64,000 bases of DNA from Chitinophagaceae bacterium (GCA_016704325.1 JADJAG010000001.1:1-64000); one strand, 5' to 3'. Counted from the stretch's first letter, positions 49,501 to 59,382 are shown. Notes: generated from the sequence alone by a model not told the origin. Translations and numbers: made by a program.

Positions 49501-49669
49501 GAACAAGCTCCCAAACTGCACGATTAGCTGATGAGGAATCAATATCTTCAAACCCACGAAGAAGTTTATCAGCGTGTTGCTTGTTATCCGCTTTCTTTGA
49601 TTCCAGCTCAGCATCTTCGGTAGCTTTGTTTCTATCAAGTGCTGCAGTTATCTTTCTTTCATCAGTCAT
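46548..49669 (-). CDS. NOV-like protein: HSP90/sacsin-type ATPase plus DUF3883 (three frame breaks)
   Basis: About 1040 residues when joined. The N-terminal GHKL ATPase domain shows the N-box AVWELVQNACDLTS (Glu 54, Asn 58), a HNGKPF loop and GKFGTGF (108-114). The middle 500 residues are helical without a known domain. The C-terminus is DUF3883 (NGQDIVISRNEEEIYYVEVKSRW...CCVEMSDY), as in the plant NO VEIN protein and bacterial defence genes. The reading is split into three: one extra G at 47463-47466, one base missing near 47408-47410 (restores KEQVRSLTDKIEAAFS), and one A missing at 47004-47007 (restores KELENLSLEVKDV). Embedded between the NucS-like gene and hsdR, sharing TAATG with the latter. 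Role inferred: regulator or helper of the restriction system. Confidence 0.75.
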
Positions 49670-49682
49670 TCCTAAGAGTTTC

Positions 49683-50347
49683 TCAATCGATAAGATTAAA
49701 GTTGAATTGAATAGAGTATTTTACCAGCTTAAGATTTGGGATTTGTCTTGCCGCCAATTTTACTCTGTCAGCAAAGTCGCTTGCAACAATAATTCCTCTC
49801 ACTTCTTTCTTGTCCTCTGTTTGTACAGCTTCCATGTACGCAAGTGTTTGAGCAATTACTTCGGGTTTTGCGATTGGTGCTTTCAGTTCAATAACTACGA
49901 TGCGACCTTGAGCATCACATGAAGTGATGTCAACAAAGCCTGCAATTGTATGTCTCTCCTGTCCGCCATCTGTTATTTCAAGTCCTTGCTCAAGAGACCG
50001 AATATTTCTCCTTAATGCTTCTTGCAAGTCTCGCTCTAATGTGAATGTCACTTCCTCTGCTTCTTCACTTTCATCCTCAGATTCCTCTATTTCGGTTTCT
50101 AAGTCTTCCAAATAATCCTTTACATATTCAGTACTGTTATTAGCATCAGGTTTAATTACATATACTGTATCGGTTCCTTCTACTTTTTTCCAACCCAAGC
50201 GCAGAAGGTTTGTTCTGAATACCCGTGTTGTTCCTTCTTGAGGGAAATCTGAGGCAATTCAGACAAGTGTTCTCTAACCCATGGCTTAAAAGGAAAACGG
50301 ATTGGTTCTCCTTTTTCATTAGCGACTATTGCGAAATGTTTTGCCAT
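49683..50347 (-). CDS. NucS/EndoMS-like PD-(D/E)XK nuclease (one frame break)
   Basis: Starts at ATG 50347 (MAKHFAIVANEKGEPIRFPF), one base after the hsdS stop. It joins the main reading if AAA at 50245-50247 is one base longer (FPQEGTTRVFRTNLLRLGWKK). About 221 residues: an N-terminal 55-residue domain, a strongly acidic linker (ETEIEESEDESEEAEE), then a catalytic domain with RDLQEALRRNIRSLEQGL, GFVDITSCDAQGRIVVIELKAP (Asp 140, Glu 154, Lys 156) and AQTLAYMEAVQ. The last motifs resemble the NucS family of mismatch/branched-DNA endonucleases. Inside the hsd operon it may add a second DNA-cutting activity; no biochemical evidence. Confidence 0.7.
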
Positions 50348-50348
50348 A

Positions 50349-51647
50349 CTAACATACTTTTATTTTACCTGTTACCGCACTATTTACTAATGTGGCTTTG
50401 TATTCTTTCAGTTTTTCTATTTCTTTTTCTTTTAAGGAAATTGCTTTTTTGATTTTTACTTCTATCATCCTGAGGTATTCTACAATTTGAATTTGTTCAT
50501 CCAAAGGAATGACAACTATAGGCAACCTTTTAAAATCATCGAAACTCAAATTCTGCCTTAAGCCTGAACCGAATTTGTATAGAATTTTGGTTATATCTAA
50601 AGCATGTAAATAGTAATGAAGAAGTTCTGGATTAGTTCCATTGGTTATTCCAAGATTTATATACGCACTCGTAATTATTCCATCATTTTTAGCTAAACCA
50701 GTTCTTAAACTTGTTTTGTCATTTTGCAGATCGGTACCTCTAATAATTATATCATGGGGATGAACAATTTGATAAGTTTCAAATGATTCAGGTACAAGAC
50801 CTACCAACTTTTCAATTGGCTTAATAATTACTTCTCCATAGCTCAATGATAGAACTACATTTTCTTTCATTCCAATGTTATTTACTTTGTTCTCTTTAAA
50901 GAATCTTAAGCCAGGTAAAACTTTCCAATTTTCGGGTATCTCTCCAATCCATTCTACGCCACTGTATTTTAGTCTTACATTGGGGTTTAAGCCACGGGTA
51001 ACAGCTTTGTGTATGAGTATTCGCCTCCGCTCTTTGAGCAATTCTATTTGTTTTTCTTTGATGCCAATGGCTTGATCAATTAAAACTGTTTTACGTTTTA
51101 GAAATTGGACAATGGCGGTTTGTTCTTCTTTGGGAGGGACATTCAACAGAAGTAGTCCAAAATCATTAAACCGAAAATCAGTTGAACGTTCTCTTATACC
51201 TTTAGCTAATGATTCTATAAAACCACTTTTAGCTAAGTCCCTTAGAAGGTAGGCGTAATAATAAGGATTAACATGATTAAGTATGCGAGGTGCACAAACT
51301 GAATATACTGGAGTCGATTTGCCATCTGCATCAGAAACTCCAATCGCGCCAGCAAAAGCATCCATATTGTGAATTACTAAATCCCCTTTACGAATTCCTT
51401 GATAACCGTGTTCTTTTAATGCGATCGTAAATCCATCTGTTTTTCTATTAGTGCGAAGAGTAACTTCTCCATCTCTAAAACAGGTAATAATTCCATCATC
51501 ATTTCTAACCGGCCTTTCTTGCTTAGTAAATAACCACTTTCCTTTTTCGATTTTCCAATGAGTTGGAATTACCCCAAGCCATGCGACATTTGAATCTTTG
51601 TAAGAAGCATATCTTTTTATTATTACTTTATCCATCAGTGCTTCCAT
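50349..51647 (-). CDS. hsdS: Type I restriction enzyme, specificity subunit
   Basis: 432 residues, uninterrupted. Two target-recognition domains of standard layout: W-LGVIPTHWKI...KGIRERSTDFRFNDFGLLLLNVPPKEEQTAIVQFL, and WIGEIPENWKVL...RQNLSFDDFKRLPIVVIPLDEQIQIVEYL. Each is followed by a conserved coiled-coil arm (DQAIGIKEKQIELLKERRR; KKAISLKEKEIEKLKEYK). It sets the bipartite recognition sequence for HsdM and HsdR. The ATG overlaps the hsdM stop (TAATG). Recognition site not predictable from sequence. Confidence 0.95.
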   Translation of the reverse strand: MEALMDKVIIKRYASYKDSNVAWLGVIPTHWKIEKGKWLFTKQERPVRNDDGIITCFRDGEVTLRTNRKTDGFTIALKEHGYQGIRKGDLVIHNMDAFAGAIGVSDADGKSTPVYSVCAPRILNHVNPYYYAYLLRDLAKSGFIESLAKGIRERSTDFRFNDFGLLLLNVPPKEEQTAIVQFLKRKTVLIDQAIGIKEKQIELLKERRRILIHKAVTRGLNPNVRLKYSGVEWIGEIPENWKVLPGLRFFKENKVNNIGMKENVVLSLSYGEVIIKPIEKLVGLVPESFETYQIVHPHDIIIRGTDLQNDKTSLRTGLAKNDGIITSAYINLGITNGTNPELLHYYLHALDITKILYKFGSGLRQNLSFDDFKRLPIVVIPLDEQIQIVEYLRMIEVKIKKAISLKEKEIEKLKEYKATLVNSAVTGKIKVC

Positions 51648-54012
51648 TAGGCTAAGTTTAATATTTCACGAATTAAGCCATCGCTTTTTTGTTCCAGTTG
51701 CAAAATATCAGTGCTTACTTCTTCAATAGTGCGTAATGGTTTATGGCGGTAGAAGTATTTATTAAAACTTATTTCGTAGCCAATTTTAGTTGCATCTATG
51801 TTTATCCATGCTTCGGAAACATGAGGTTTCACCTCCTGTAAAAAATAATCGTGAATGTTTTCTTTAAGTGGTACATTTTCATTATCACGTAAATCACTTT
51901 CGGTTTCGTATTCCAAGTATTCACCATTTTTTTCAGATAGATAGTATCCGTAATCTGCCAACTGGTTTTCTTTACAACCTAAATGCTGAAGCAATTGTGA
52001 CAATTTATCTCCTACTAATTTTACCGTTCCTTTTAGCACTTTTTCGGCATTTGCATCATACCAGCTTACAGCATTAAGAATTGCATTTTTTTCAGGAGCA
52101 GATAGTTTGGCTTCTTTTGTTTTTAATACGTCATCCACTTTATTCCTGAGAATATTGAAGTCGTTGTACTCATCAGTACCAATAATGAGCATCAATTCCG
52201 TGGCAGAATGCATTAATTCTAATTGTCTTTGCCATGTAGCAGAGTTTGTTAATGTTTTGCTTTGTTTAGTATTAAGATTCAGTTCCTGCTTTTCACACCA
52301 TTCTAAAATTTCCTTTTCATGCCTGGCCAGTTCAGTATACACTTTATCGCCAAAGTTTCGTAAGCCCAAACCATTGGTTCACGAAGTGATTTATCGAAAC
52401 GCAACTCTACAATGCGTTCTTCAGTAAATTGTGCTTTCAACCGCTTAGGGCGTTCAATTGTTACCTTGTAATAACCAAAATCTGTATTGTCAAACAATTG
52501 CGAAGCAATGCCTTCTTCTTCTTTGGTGTGCAGATTTATCTTTCGTTCAATCAGCTTCATCTCGTTATATACAGAAACAATTTCGCGAATATGCTCAGGA
52601 GCAAATTCACAGTTTTTGTTTCCCAGATTCTTTCGCAGTTTACGGAACAGTAGTCCTGCATCAATTAATTGCACCTTCCCTTTACGATTAGGAGACTTGT
52701 TATTACTCACTATCCAGATATAAGTGGTGATACCGGTATTGTAAAACAAGTTGTTTGGCAATTGTACAATTGCTTCGAGCCAATCATTCTCAATAGTATA
52801 CCTGCGGATATTGCTTTCGCCTCCGCCTGCATCACCTGTAAACAAACTGCTCCCATTGTGAACCGAGGCGATACGAGAACCCATTTGACCTTTTTGGAGA
52901 GGTTTCATTTTGCTAACCATCTCCATTAAAAACAGCAATTGTCCATCAGAAGAGCGCGGCGTTGCATCCGCATCTTCTTCATTGCCCCAATAATCTTTGA
53001 GCTTGATTTGAAAACGAGGATCAATAATGTCTTTGCCGTCTTTGATATACTTTAAATCACTTGCCCAGGACTTGCCATAGGGCGGATTAGAAAGCATGAA
53101 GTCGAAAGTTGTTCCGGCAAACTCATCTGTTGAAAGGGTAGAGCCCACCCGAATATTTTCAGGATTGTTGCCCTTGATCATCATGTCCGATTTGCAAATG
53201 GCGTAGGTCTCATCGTTTATTTCCTTGCCATACAAATACACATCACCTTTTGCCTGGATTTCTCCTTCTTCGTCCTTTATAAAGTTTTGTGATTCCGTAA
53301 GCATTCCACCACTCCCACATGCCGGATCATAAATTGTAATAACAGGAGGAAGCTTCTTCTGAACAGGTTCAAAAATAATGTGTGTCATCAGGTGAATTAC
53401 TTCACGAGGTGTGAAGTGTTCTCCAGCTTCTTCATTATTTTCTTCATTGAATTTACGGATGAGTTCTTCAAAAACATAGCCCATTCCCAAATTCGTTAAT
53501 GGAGCAAGTTTTCTTCCATCAGGATCATTCTTTTCAAAAGGAGTAAGGTTAATATAAGGTGAAGTGAATTTCTCCAATACATTGAGTAAAACATCTTTCG
53601 ATGCCATATGCCTTACTTGTGCTTTGAGTTTGAACTTTTCAATGATCTCTTTTACATTATTACTAAAGCCATTTAAATAGTCTTCAACATTAGCCTGAAG
53701 AATTTGCTGGTTGTTAGTAGCAGTGTCGTGAAGGCGTTGTAAAGTCCATTGACTGATATTATAAAATACATATCCGGAAGCTTGTCTTAAACCGTTCTCA
53801 TCCCATTCGGTAAATTTGGCTTCATCTTTTTGAAAAGCCAATTCCTCCATTACTGCCTCTTTGGTAGGTTCAAGTAAAGCATCTAACCTCCGAAGAACAA
53901 CCATCGGTAATATTACATCACGGTATTTGCCCCGAACATATACATCACGCAGGCAATCGTCTGCAATGGACCAAATAAAGGAAATGGATTTGTTGTGTAC
54001 AGCGGTGTTCAT
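51647..54012 (-). CDS. hsdM: Type I restriction enzyme, methyltransferase subunit (one frame break)
   Basis: First gene of the operon. N6-adenine methyltransferase: SAM site YDPACGSGGMLTES (about 228-241) and catalytic SNPPYGKSW (309-312 = NPPY). Also the N-terminal helical HsdM domain (FIWSIADDCLRDVY...VVLRRLDALL). The frame is lost near 52352-52354: one more A in that run (plus strand) restores WAYETFGDKVYTELARHEKEILEWCEKQELNLN and the C-terminal 240 residues (ILNAVSWYDANAEKVLKGTVKL, ENIHDYFLQEVKPHVSEAWIN). Corrected length is about 788 residues, normal for this subtype. Without HsdM function a type I system would be lethal or inert, so the break is probably technical. Confidence 0.93.
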
Positions 54013-54274
54013 ATTATATTGCTTTCAATTTATTATTTGTATCTATCGTTAGGGCTTTAGATTGTTAGCCAAGCAATAATTCATTTTGCACTAAATTAAA
54101 TTTCTGTTGCTCTAACTTAATTGTTACAGTGACTAGTTTTGTTTTCTTAATGAATAATTTCATAATTTAAAAAAAACACTAATTTAGACTCAAGGGTTAA
54201 CCCTTAGGTCCCTTTAAACTTAAGGTGCGGATGCTGAAAAGCAAATAGAGTAAGCAAAACTTTAAATTTTAAAA

Positions 54275-54382
54275 ATGGCAAAATCAACGAAACCAGTTAA
54301 CAAGCCAAGTACAACTGGAAAACCTTCAGGGCGTGGAAGAGGAAATAACCCTCCTTCACCTGCTCCCAAGCCAAAAAAATAA
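54275..54382 (+). CDS. Tiny basic/proline-rich ORF (35 aa)
   Basis: ATG 54275: MAKSTKPVNKPSTTGKPSGR, then GRGNNPPSPAPKPKK and a stop, followed 10 bases later by a strong hairpin. Divergent to hsdM. Bacteroidota genomes often carry such short Lys/Pro/Gly-rich ORFs with their own hairpin; function unknown. Confidence 0.5.
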   Translation: MAKSTKPVNKPSTTGKPSGRGRGNNPPSPAPKPKK

Positions 54383-54392
54383 GTACGTAATT

Positions 54393-54414
54393 GAAGGAGG
54401 AGTGATCCTCCTTC
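54393..54414. terminator. Hairpin terminator between the 35-aa ORF and the T9SS gene
   Basis: GAAGGAGGA / TCCTCCTTC with a GTGA loop. It lies directly after the small ORF and 3 bases from the stop of the convergent gene, so it can serve both. No long T run follows. Confidence 0.6.
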
Positions 54415-54416
54415 TC

Positions 54417-57400
54417 TCATTCCTTCACCAACATCTCCGTAAACACCTTCTCCCCAACCTTCACCTCCACCAAATACATCCCCGCAGGCAACTCTTTAAC
54501 CGGCACTACCACCTGATTGATGCCTTCGGAAAGGTTCAGTGGCAGGGATATACGACTTTGGCCTACGATGTTGCTTATGCGTAAGGTAGCAGCGGAGTTG
54601 CCTGTGCTTTGTACTTCAAGGGTTACTAGATTGGTGGCAGGATTAGGGTACATGGTAAAGGCTCCGTTGCTGAGCGTGAGTGATGCAGTTTGTTTGGCAG
54701 CAAGGGTCGTAAATGTCTTCACCCCCGTAAACTTCGATTTGGTAGAACCGCTGGTAGTACAGAATGTTTGCACCTTGTATTCATAGTTGGTGCTGGCCAA
54801 CAGGCTGTTCAGTGTTTTATTGGTGGTGGTGGCATTTACCTTTGTCCAGGTAGGGTTGCCCACTACACGGTACTGCACCTTGTATTTCGCGGCACATGAC
54901 ATGGTGTTCCAGGAGATGGTGGCGGAGGAGGCGGTAACGCTTCCGGAGCCTACTCCTGTCGGCTTGGGACAGGCCTGCACTTCAAAGTTGCTGCCGTTGT
55001 CGGTTCCGGTAACTACCGGATCGCTGCTCACCACGCGCACACGGTAGGCGGTGCCTGCAATGGCTGATTCGGGTAAGGTTGTCGAGATATTGCCGGAGTT
55101 AGCTGCAGAGGCCAGGGTTCCGATTGCTGTGGGTGAAGTGAAGTCGCCGGTTTCATCAGAAAGTTCTGCCGAATATACATTGCCGCCATTGAAGGTGCCT
55201 ACAGAAGTGAAGGGCACATTTAAGGGTACTTCAGGACAGAAGGTGCTTCCTGCCAATGCATCGGTACTGATGGTATTATCACTCGGAACTGCTACGCGGC
55301 CAAAAGTGAATGGCTTGTTGAAAGAGCTGGTATTAATAGATTGTATGTTGCCTGAAGTGGCATCACCGGTGGAGGTGGATTTCGCTACTTCTGCCCACTT
55401 GGTGCCGCCCCAACGTGCTATGCGAAGTCCCAGTGTATCGGCAAAGCCGCTGCTTGCGCCCCAGTATAAACGGATTGCAGCATCTACAGCGCCACCACTG
55501 CGGTCCATCTGCCAATATTCGAGGTCGGAAACAGCAATCAGCGGAGCATCAACGGTAGTGGTATTCACATAAGGGGCATCAAAATATTCTGCGGTAAAGG
55601 TGGAACCGGTGGCTGCCGCAGGTTGAATACCAAGCTGTCGGTAGGTGGCATTTTTCCCGGTAGGAAAAACAAATTCTGTAGTGGAATTCACGGTCTTCGA
55701 CACCGGGCCATTTACAAAACTGTTGCTGTTGCCTCCTGTATAAGTGCCTGCTGTGGTGAAAGTAAGCTTAGCACTTGCATTGGTGGTGAGCAACCCTGCA
55801 TCAAAGTTGATGGTGCCGGAAGTGTTCACATTGTTGGAACAGGTGGCTCCTGCACTGTTGTTCAGTTGCAGGTTGCCCCAATCACTGCCTGTACCACTGA
55901 GGGATTGATTGGTGCTGCCTCCTAAAATTATTTTTCCGCTGCCGGTATGGGTTGCATTGTTCACGATAGCACCTGAAGTAGTGCAGTTAAAACCACCATT
56001 GGCAATCGAAGTGCCTGTGCCGATGGTGAGGGTTCCATTTACTGAGATGGCATTGGCCATTGTTTTGGCACCGCTGGCGGAAGTGATCAGATGGTTATAA
56101 GTTCTGTCGGTAATGGTTTGCGCACCGGCTGCCGCATATTCTACCGTGCCTGCGCTGCTGATGCCGCCGAGGTTCCAGTCGATGTCGGAGGTTCGGTTTT
56201 TAAAAGCGACTGCAGCAGCGGCTTCGGTGAGCAAACCTTTGCCAAGTCCGGAGCTGTTCTCTACATAAATAACGCCACTTCCACCCATCACGATGGTGGG
56301 TCCAACGGTAGGCACATAGCCGAGGTCTTCCGATTCTGTTTCAGAGCCTGCCACTTCGCCGCCATTTGCAATACGCAAGGAGCCGTTGATGGTAAGGGTG
56401 TTGTCGGAATGTACAGCAAGGCTGGAACCGTTGAGTATCTTCCAGTGGCCGTTTACCGTCCAGTTCGACATGGATTCGGAGATCTGTGCCAGCGTTTCAG
56501 AACCCAATGGACTCGATGACTGTACCTCACCATCATATACATCGAAGGCTACGTTTAAAGTTTTTGGAGCGATAACAGAACCACCATTGAGGTTGAACTG
56601 TGGGAAAGCCCCCTGCGCATCAAACAAGCCGAAGAAGGTGGTTTGTACATAGAAGTCGTCGGAAGTAAAGGGAAGGTCGATGGTATGTGTTTCGGTGCTG
56701 GCCCAATCCACATTTCCTGATAAGTTGATCACAGGATTTTTGGGCTCCGTGCCTCCGAAAACCTTCGTGTTGCCTACAAACACAAAGATGTCAGTCATCA
56801 GCCAGTCGCCGTTGATGGTAACGGTAGTGGCATTGCCTGCACCGCCAAAACAATTCGGTCCCATTACGCCAAAAGCGGAGGCCGCATTGGACTGCGACAT
56901 GGCAGGAGAGGTGAAGGAGCCGTTTACCGTCATGCTGACATTGGAGTTGGTGGCATCATTTAGTATCAAAGCCGTATTCACGGTAAGTGTTACTATCGAA
57001 GTAAAGACATTGACGCTGGAAGTAATTTTTGCTGTACCGCTGCCCATCTTGAAGTTGGCGAAGGAATGAGAGATGGTTGCATTGTTGGTTGCACAACCAA
57101 CCAACAAACCTTGTTTAATAACCATGGTATCGGCTGTAGTTACGCCTACATTCAATTTGGTAGGTGCGGTTTCAGAAGGTGTGAAGATGCCGTCTCCATA
57201 GTCTATCACAAATTTTCCACCGGTATTGTTGAGGGTGAGTTTATTGAGGTTGAGGGTATTGGTACCACCGATAGTTTGGGTCACAGAACCACCGATTACC
57301 ATATTGCATTTGTTGGTGCCGTTTACCAGGTTCACGGTTCCGTTGTTGGTGAAGGAAGCACCGTTATAGTTGAAGGCATGTGTGGTAGCTGTTCCCGGGG

Positions 57401-57707
57401 TAATGCAGGTAAAGCTTCCTGTACCACTTACCGTGAAGGAACCGGTGACTGTCCAGGTGCGGGCAGTTCCGGTTGCATCCCATCGCAGTATGCCATTCAC
57501 GGTTACATTCACTATGCTGTTTGGGTTAATGTTGATCGTGACAGTATGGGCGCTGCTGATCACTACATCATCACCGGCCAGCGGTATGGTTCCGCCCCAG
57601 GTGGAATTATTGTTCCAATCGCCGGAGGAGGCAGTGGTACGAACTACAGCAAAGGAAGAGAAGGAGAGGAGGGTAACAGAGAGGCAGAGTATGGCAAACT
57701 TTTTCAT
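54417..57707 (-). CDS. Large T9SS-secreted adhesin-like protein with FN3 domain
   Basis: 1096 residues, uninterrupted. Signal peptide MKKFAILCLSVTLLSFSSFA, then the typical opening TTASSGDWNNNSTWGGTIPLAGDDVVISSAHTVTI, and about 600 residues of Thr/Asn/Gly-rich beta-helix (NGTLTIGTGTSIANGGF, GSGKIILGGSTNQSLSGTGSDWGNLQLNN). A 'FCPEVPLNVPFTSVGTFNGGNVYSAELSD' segment and an FN3 domain (ATISWNTMSCAAKYKVQYRVVG...NYEYKVQTFC) follow. A sorting domain closes the protein (FTMYPNPATNLVTLEVQS...GMYLVEVKVGEKVFTEMLVKE). GC-richer than its neighbours by eye. Probably surface-displayed. Confidence 0.88.
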   Translation of the reverse strand: MKKFAILCLSVTLLSFSSFAVVRTTASSGDWNNNSTWGGTIPLAGDDVVISSAHTVTININPNSIVNVTVNGILRWDATGTARTWTVTGSFTVSGTGSFTCITPGTATTHAFNYNGASFTNNGTVNLVNGTNKCNMVIGGSVTQTIGGTNTLNLNKLTLNNTGGKFVIDYGDGIFTPSETAPTKLNVGVTTADTMVIKQGLLVGCATNNATISHSFANFKMGSGTAKITSSVNVFTSIVTLTVNTALILNDATNSNVSMTVNGSFTSPAMSQSNAASAFGVMGPNCFGGAGNATTVTINGDWLMTDIFVFVGNTKVFGGTEPKNPVINLSGNVDWASTETHTIDLPFTSDDFYVQTTFFGLFDAQGAFPQFNLNGGSVIAPKTLNVAFDVYDGEVQSSSPLGSETLAQISESMSNWTVNGHWKILNGSSLAVHSDNTLTINGSLRIANGGEVAGSETESEDLGYVPTVGPTIVMGGSGVIYVENSSGLGKGLLTEAAAAVAFKNRTSDIDWNLGGISSAGTVEYAAAGAQTITDRTYNHLITSASGAKTMANAISVNGTLTIGTGTSIANGGFNCTTSGAIVNNATHTGSGKIILGGSTNQSLSGTGSDWGNLQLNNSAGATCSNNVNTSGTINFDAGLLTTNASAKLTFTTAGTYTGGNSNSFVNGPVSKTVNSTTEFVFPTGKNATYRQLGIQPAAATGSTFTAEYFDAPYVNTTTVDAPLIAVSDLEYWQMDRSGGAVDAAIRLYWGASSGFADTLGLRIARWGGTKWAEVAKSTSTGDATSGNIQSINTSSFNKPFTFGRVAVPSDNTISTDALAGSTFCPEVPLNVPFTSVGTFNGGNVYSAELSDETGDFTSPTAIGTLASAANSGNISTTLPESAIAGTAYRVRVVSSDPVVTGTDNGSNFEVQACPKPTGVGSGSVTASSATISWNTMSCAAKYKVQYRVVGNPTWTKVNATTTNKTLNSLLASTNYEYKVQTFCTTSGSTKSKFTGVKTFTTLAAKQTASLTLSNGAFTMYPNPATNLVTLEVQSTGNSAATLRISNIVGQSRISLPLNLSEGINQVVVPVKELPAGMYLVEVKVGEKVFTEMLVKE

Positions 57708-57779
57708 GCGCAGGGGATTTTGGAGTTGGAAAGTAAATGTAATTTTTTATTTAACATGATGGTAATGGATTAATGAAAT

Positions 57780-57962
57780 GGGTGCATGACAAATTGCAGT
57801 TCCTGGCGATAAAAATATACAAGCGCGAAGTCGCAAAGACGCCAAGAAAAGTAAAATTGCAATTTATTCTGTGTGATTTTCTTAGCGGCTTAGCGTCTTT
57901 GCGCTAAAAAAAATGAGCTAAGGATTCCCCAATGAGTAATAGGTGCAATTTGTCATACACCC
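57780..57962. repeat. 183-bp nested inverted-repeat element
   Basis: Outer 18-bp arms GGGTGCATGACAAATTGC (57780-57797) and GCAATTTGTCATACACCC (57945-57962), one mismatch. Inner arms carry CGCAAAGACGC (from about 57832) and GCGTCTTTGCG (to about 57903). About 73 bases upstream of the T9SS gene start. Confidence 0.7.
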
Positions 57963-58151
57963 AATGAATTAATGAATGGGAGATAAATGGATGGGTGATG
58001 GGATGTGAATGCAGGCTACGAATTCTTTCCAGAATGGATTGTTGCGGGGGGATTGCTTCATCCGCCATGAACATTATCCTTTATTCCAAAAGTGATTTTG
58101 GCGGATTCGCAATGACGGTCATTATTACCGTTTCGCAATGACGGTCATTAT

Positions 58152-58256
58152 TACCGTCATTGCGAATACTGCGGGTTGAAGTGTTGCCTGATGCTACGGA
58201 CTTGCTTCCGCAGTATGACCTGTCCCGATTTTTCTTCGGGAAGCAATCCCCTGATA
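58152..58256. repeat. CGTCATTGCGA-type repeat, left copy
   Basis: TACCGTCATTGCGAATACTG ... GAAGCAATCCCCTGATA; about 100 bp, matching 59187-59280 in the same orientation. Preceded by two further ACGGTCATTATTACCGT blocks (58115-58160). Confidence 0.7.
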
Positions 58257-58391
58257 AAAGGAAAGTTACCTTTCGATGGAGTGGTTCTATGACTACAGGC
58301 AATTCCGGTCCGCAAAGGTGCATTCAACCTACACTCCATTTTTTAGTCTTCCAACTATGCTTATATTTGATTGAACTCAAAAATTTTAGCC

Positions 58392-59150
58392 ATGCACCAT
58401 AAATTTTTACAACTACTCTTTCTCACCGGTCTATTCGTTTTTTCCATTGATAATGCAAAGGCACAATGCACACCCAATAATGATCCGCTTACCGGTATTG
58501 AACCGGATACACTTTCCACCGTGTATGTGGACATTCCGTATGAGCAGATCATTTATTTCAAGCTGCCGCTTGATACTGTAGTGGAGTTTTACGGCATTCC
58601 GCTTTCGCTGTTGGTAGATTCGCTGATCATTACGGGTTACACCGGTTTGCCACCCGGATTTTCACTGGCCTGCAATGTCCCATCCTGCACGCTGCTTGGT
58701 GGTCAGAATGGATGCGCAGCTATCAGCGGCACGGCAACGGCAGCTGATGTTGGCATTCATCCGTTAAAAGTGTATGTCACCACTTTTGTGTCAGATACAT
58801 TTGGCACAACCGTCGGGGGATTTCCTGATTCTATTGATTTTTATTTCCTGGATATACAAATACAATCTGCAGTTCAGGAAACCGGTATGGAAAATTGGTC
58901 TGTGGGTGCTGTCTATCCCAATCCTACAGGAGACATTGCCGGCATTCCAATTCATTCAAGTATTCCAGGTGAACTGGTGGTTTCTGTGTTGGATTTTTCC
59001 GGCAGACAAGTGGCACAACATACCATGGAAACAAAGATCGGTGACGCCACTTACCTACTCGATGTTTCGCAGTTACCCATAGGTTTTTATATGCTGAAGA
59101 TAATGCAGGGTGGGTACAGCGGATACCGGAGTATGGAAGTCGTCAGATGA
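58392..59150 (+). CDS. T9SS-secreted protein, short
   Basis: 252 residues from ATG 58392 (MHHKFLQLLFLTGLFVFSIDNAKAQ, signal peptide). The frame can be extended 7 codons to a TTG without gain. Mature part starts CTPNNDPLTGIEPDTLSTVYVDIPYEQIIYFKLP, a cadherin-like segment GLPPGFSLACN...GGQNGCAAISGTATAADVGIHPL (a putative-Ig 'He_PIG' pattern), and a type A sorting domain (AVYPNPTGDIAGIPI...IGFYMLKIMQGGYSGYRSMEVVR). Framed by direct copies of a roughly 100-bp repeat. Confidence 0.82.
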   Translation: MHHKFLQLLFLTGLFVFSIDNAKAQCTPNNDPLTGIEPDTLSTVYVDIPYEQIIYFKLPLDTVVEFYGIPLSLLVDSLIITGYTGLPPGFSLACNVPSCTLLGGQNGCAAISGTATAADVGIHPLKVYVTTFVSDTFGTTVGGFPDSIDFYFLDIQIQSAVQETGMENWSVGAVYPNPTGDIAGIPIHSSIPGELVVSVLDFSGRQVAQHTMETKIGDATYLLDVSQLPIGFYMLKIMQGGYSGYRSMEVVR

Positions 59151-59186
59151 AGTAATGGTTGTTTTGTTTACAATGACGGCACGGAA

Positions 59187-59280
59187 TACCGTCATTGCGA
59201 GTACTGCGGGTTGAAGTGTTGCCTGATGCAGGACTTGCTTCGAAGTATGACTGTCGATTTTCTTGAAGCAATCCCTGATA
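59187..59280. repeat. CGTCATTGCGA-type repeat, right copy
   Basis: TACCGTCATTGCGAGTACTG ... GAAGCAATCCCTGATA, with a short CAATGACGG lead-in that can pair with CCGTCATTG. Confidence 0.7.
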
Positions 59281-59382
59281 CACTAAGCGCTTTGAGAATG
59301 GATTTTGAAGTTTGAATTTTATTCTGAAAGGTTGAAGTCGGTTTTGAAGTTTTAAGTCTCTCCGAAGCGACACATATTTCAA

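Noticed and set aside
54417..57773. Long plus-strand frames opposite the adhesin-like gene (e.g. 57066-57773, 235 aa)
   Set aside because: They come from the Thr/Gly-rich codon bias of the real minus-strand gene and have no start context or family resemblance.
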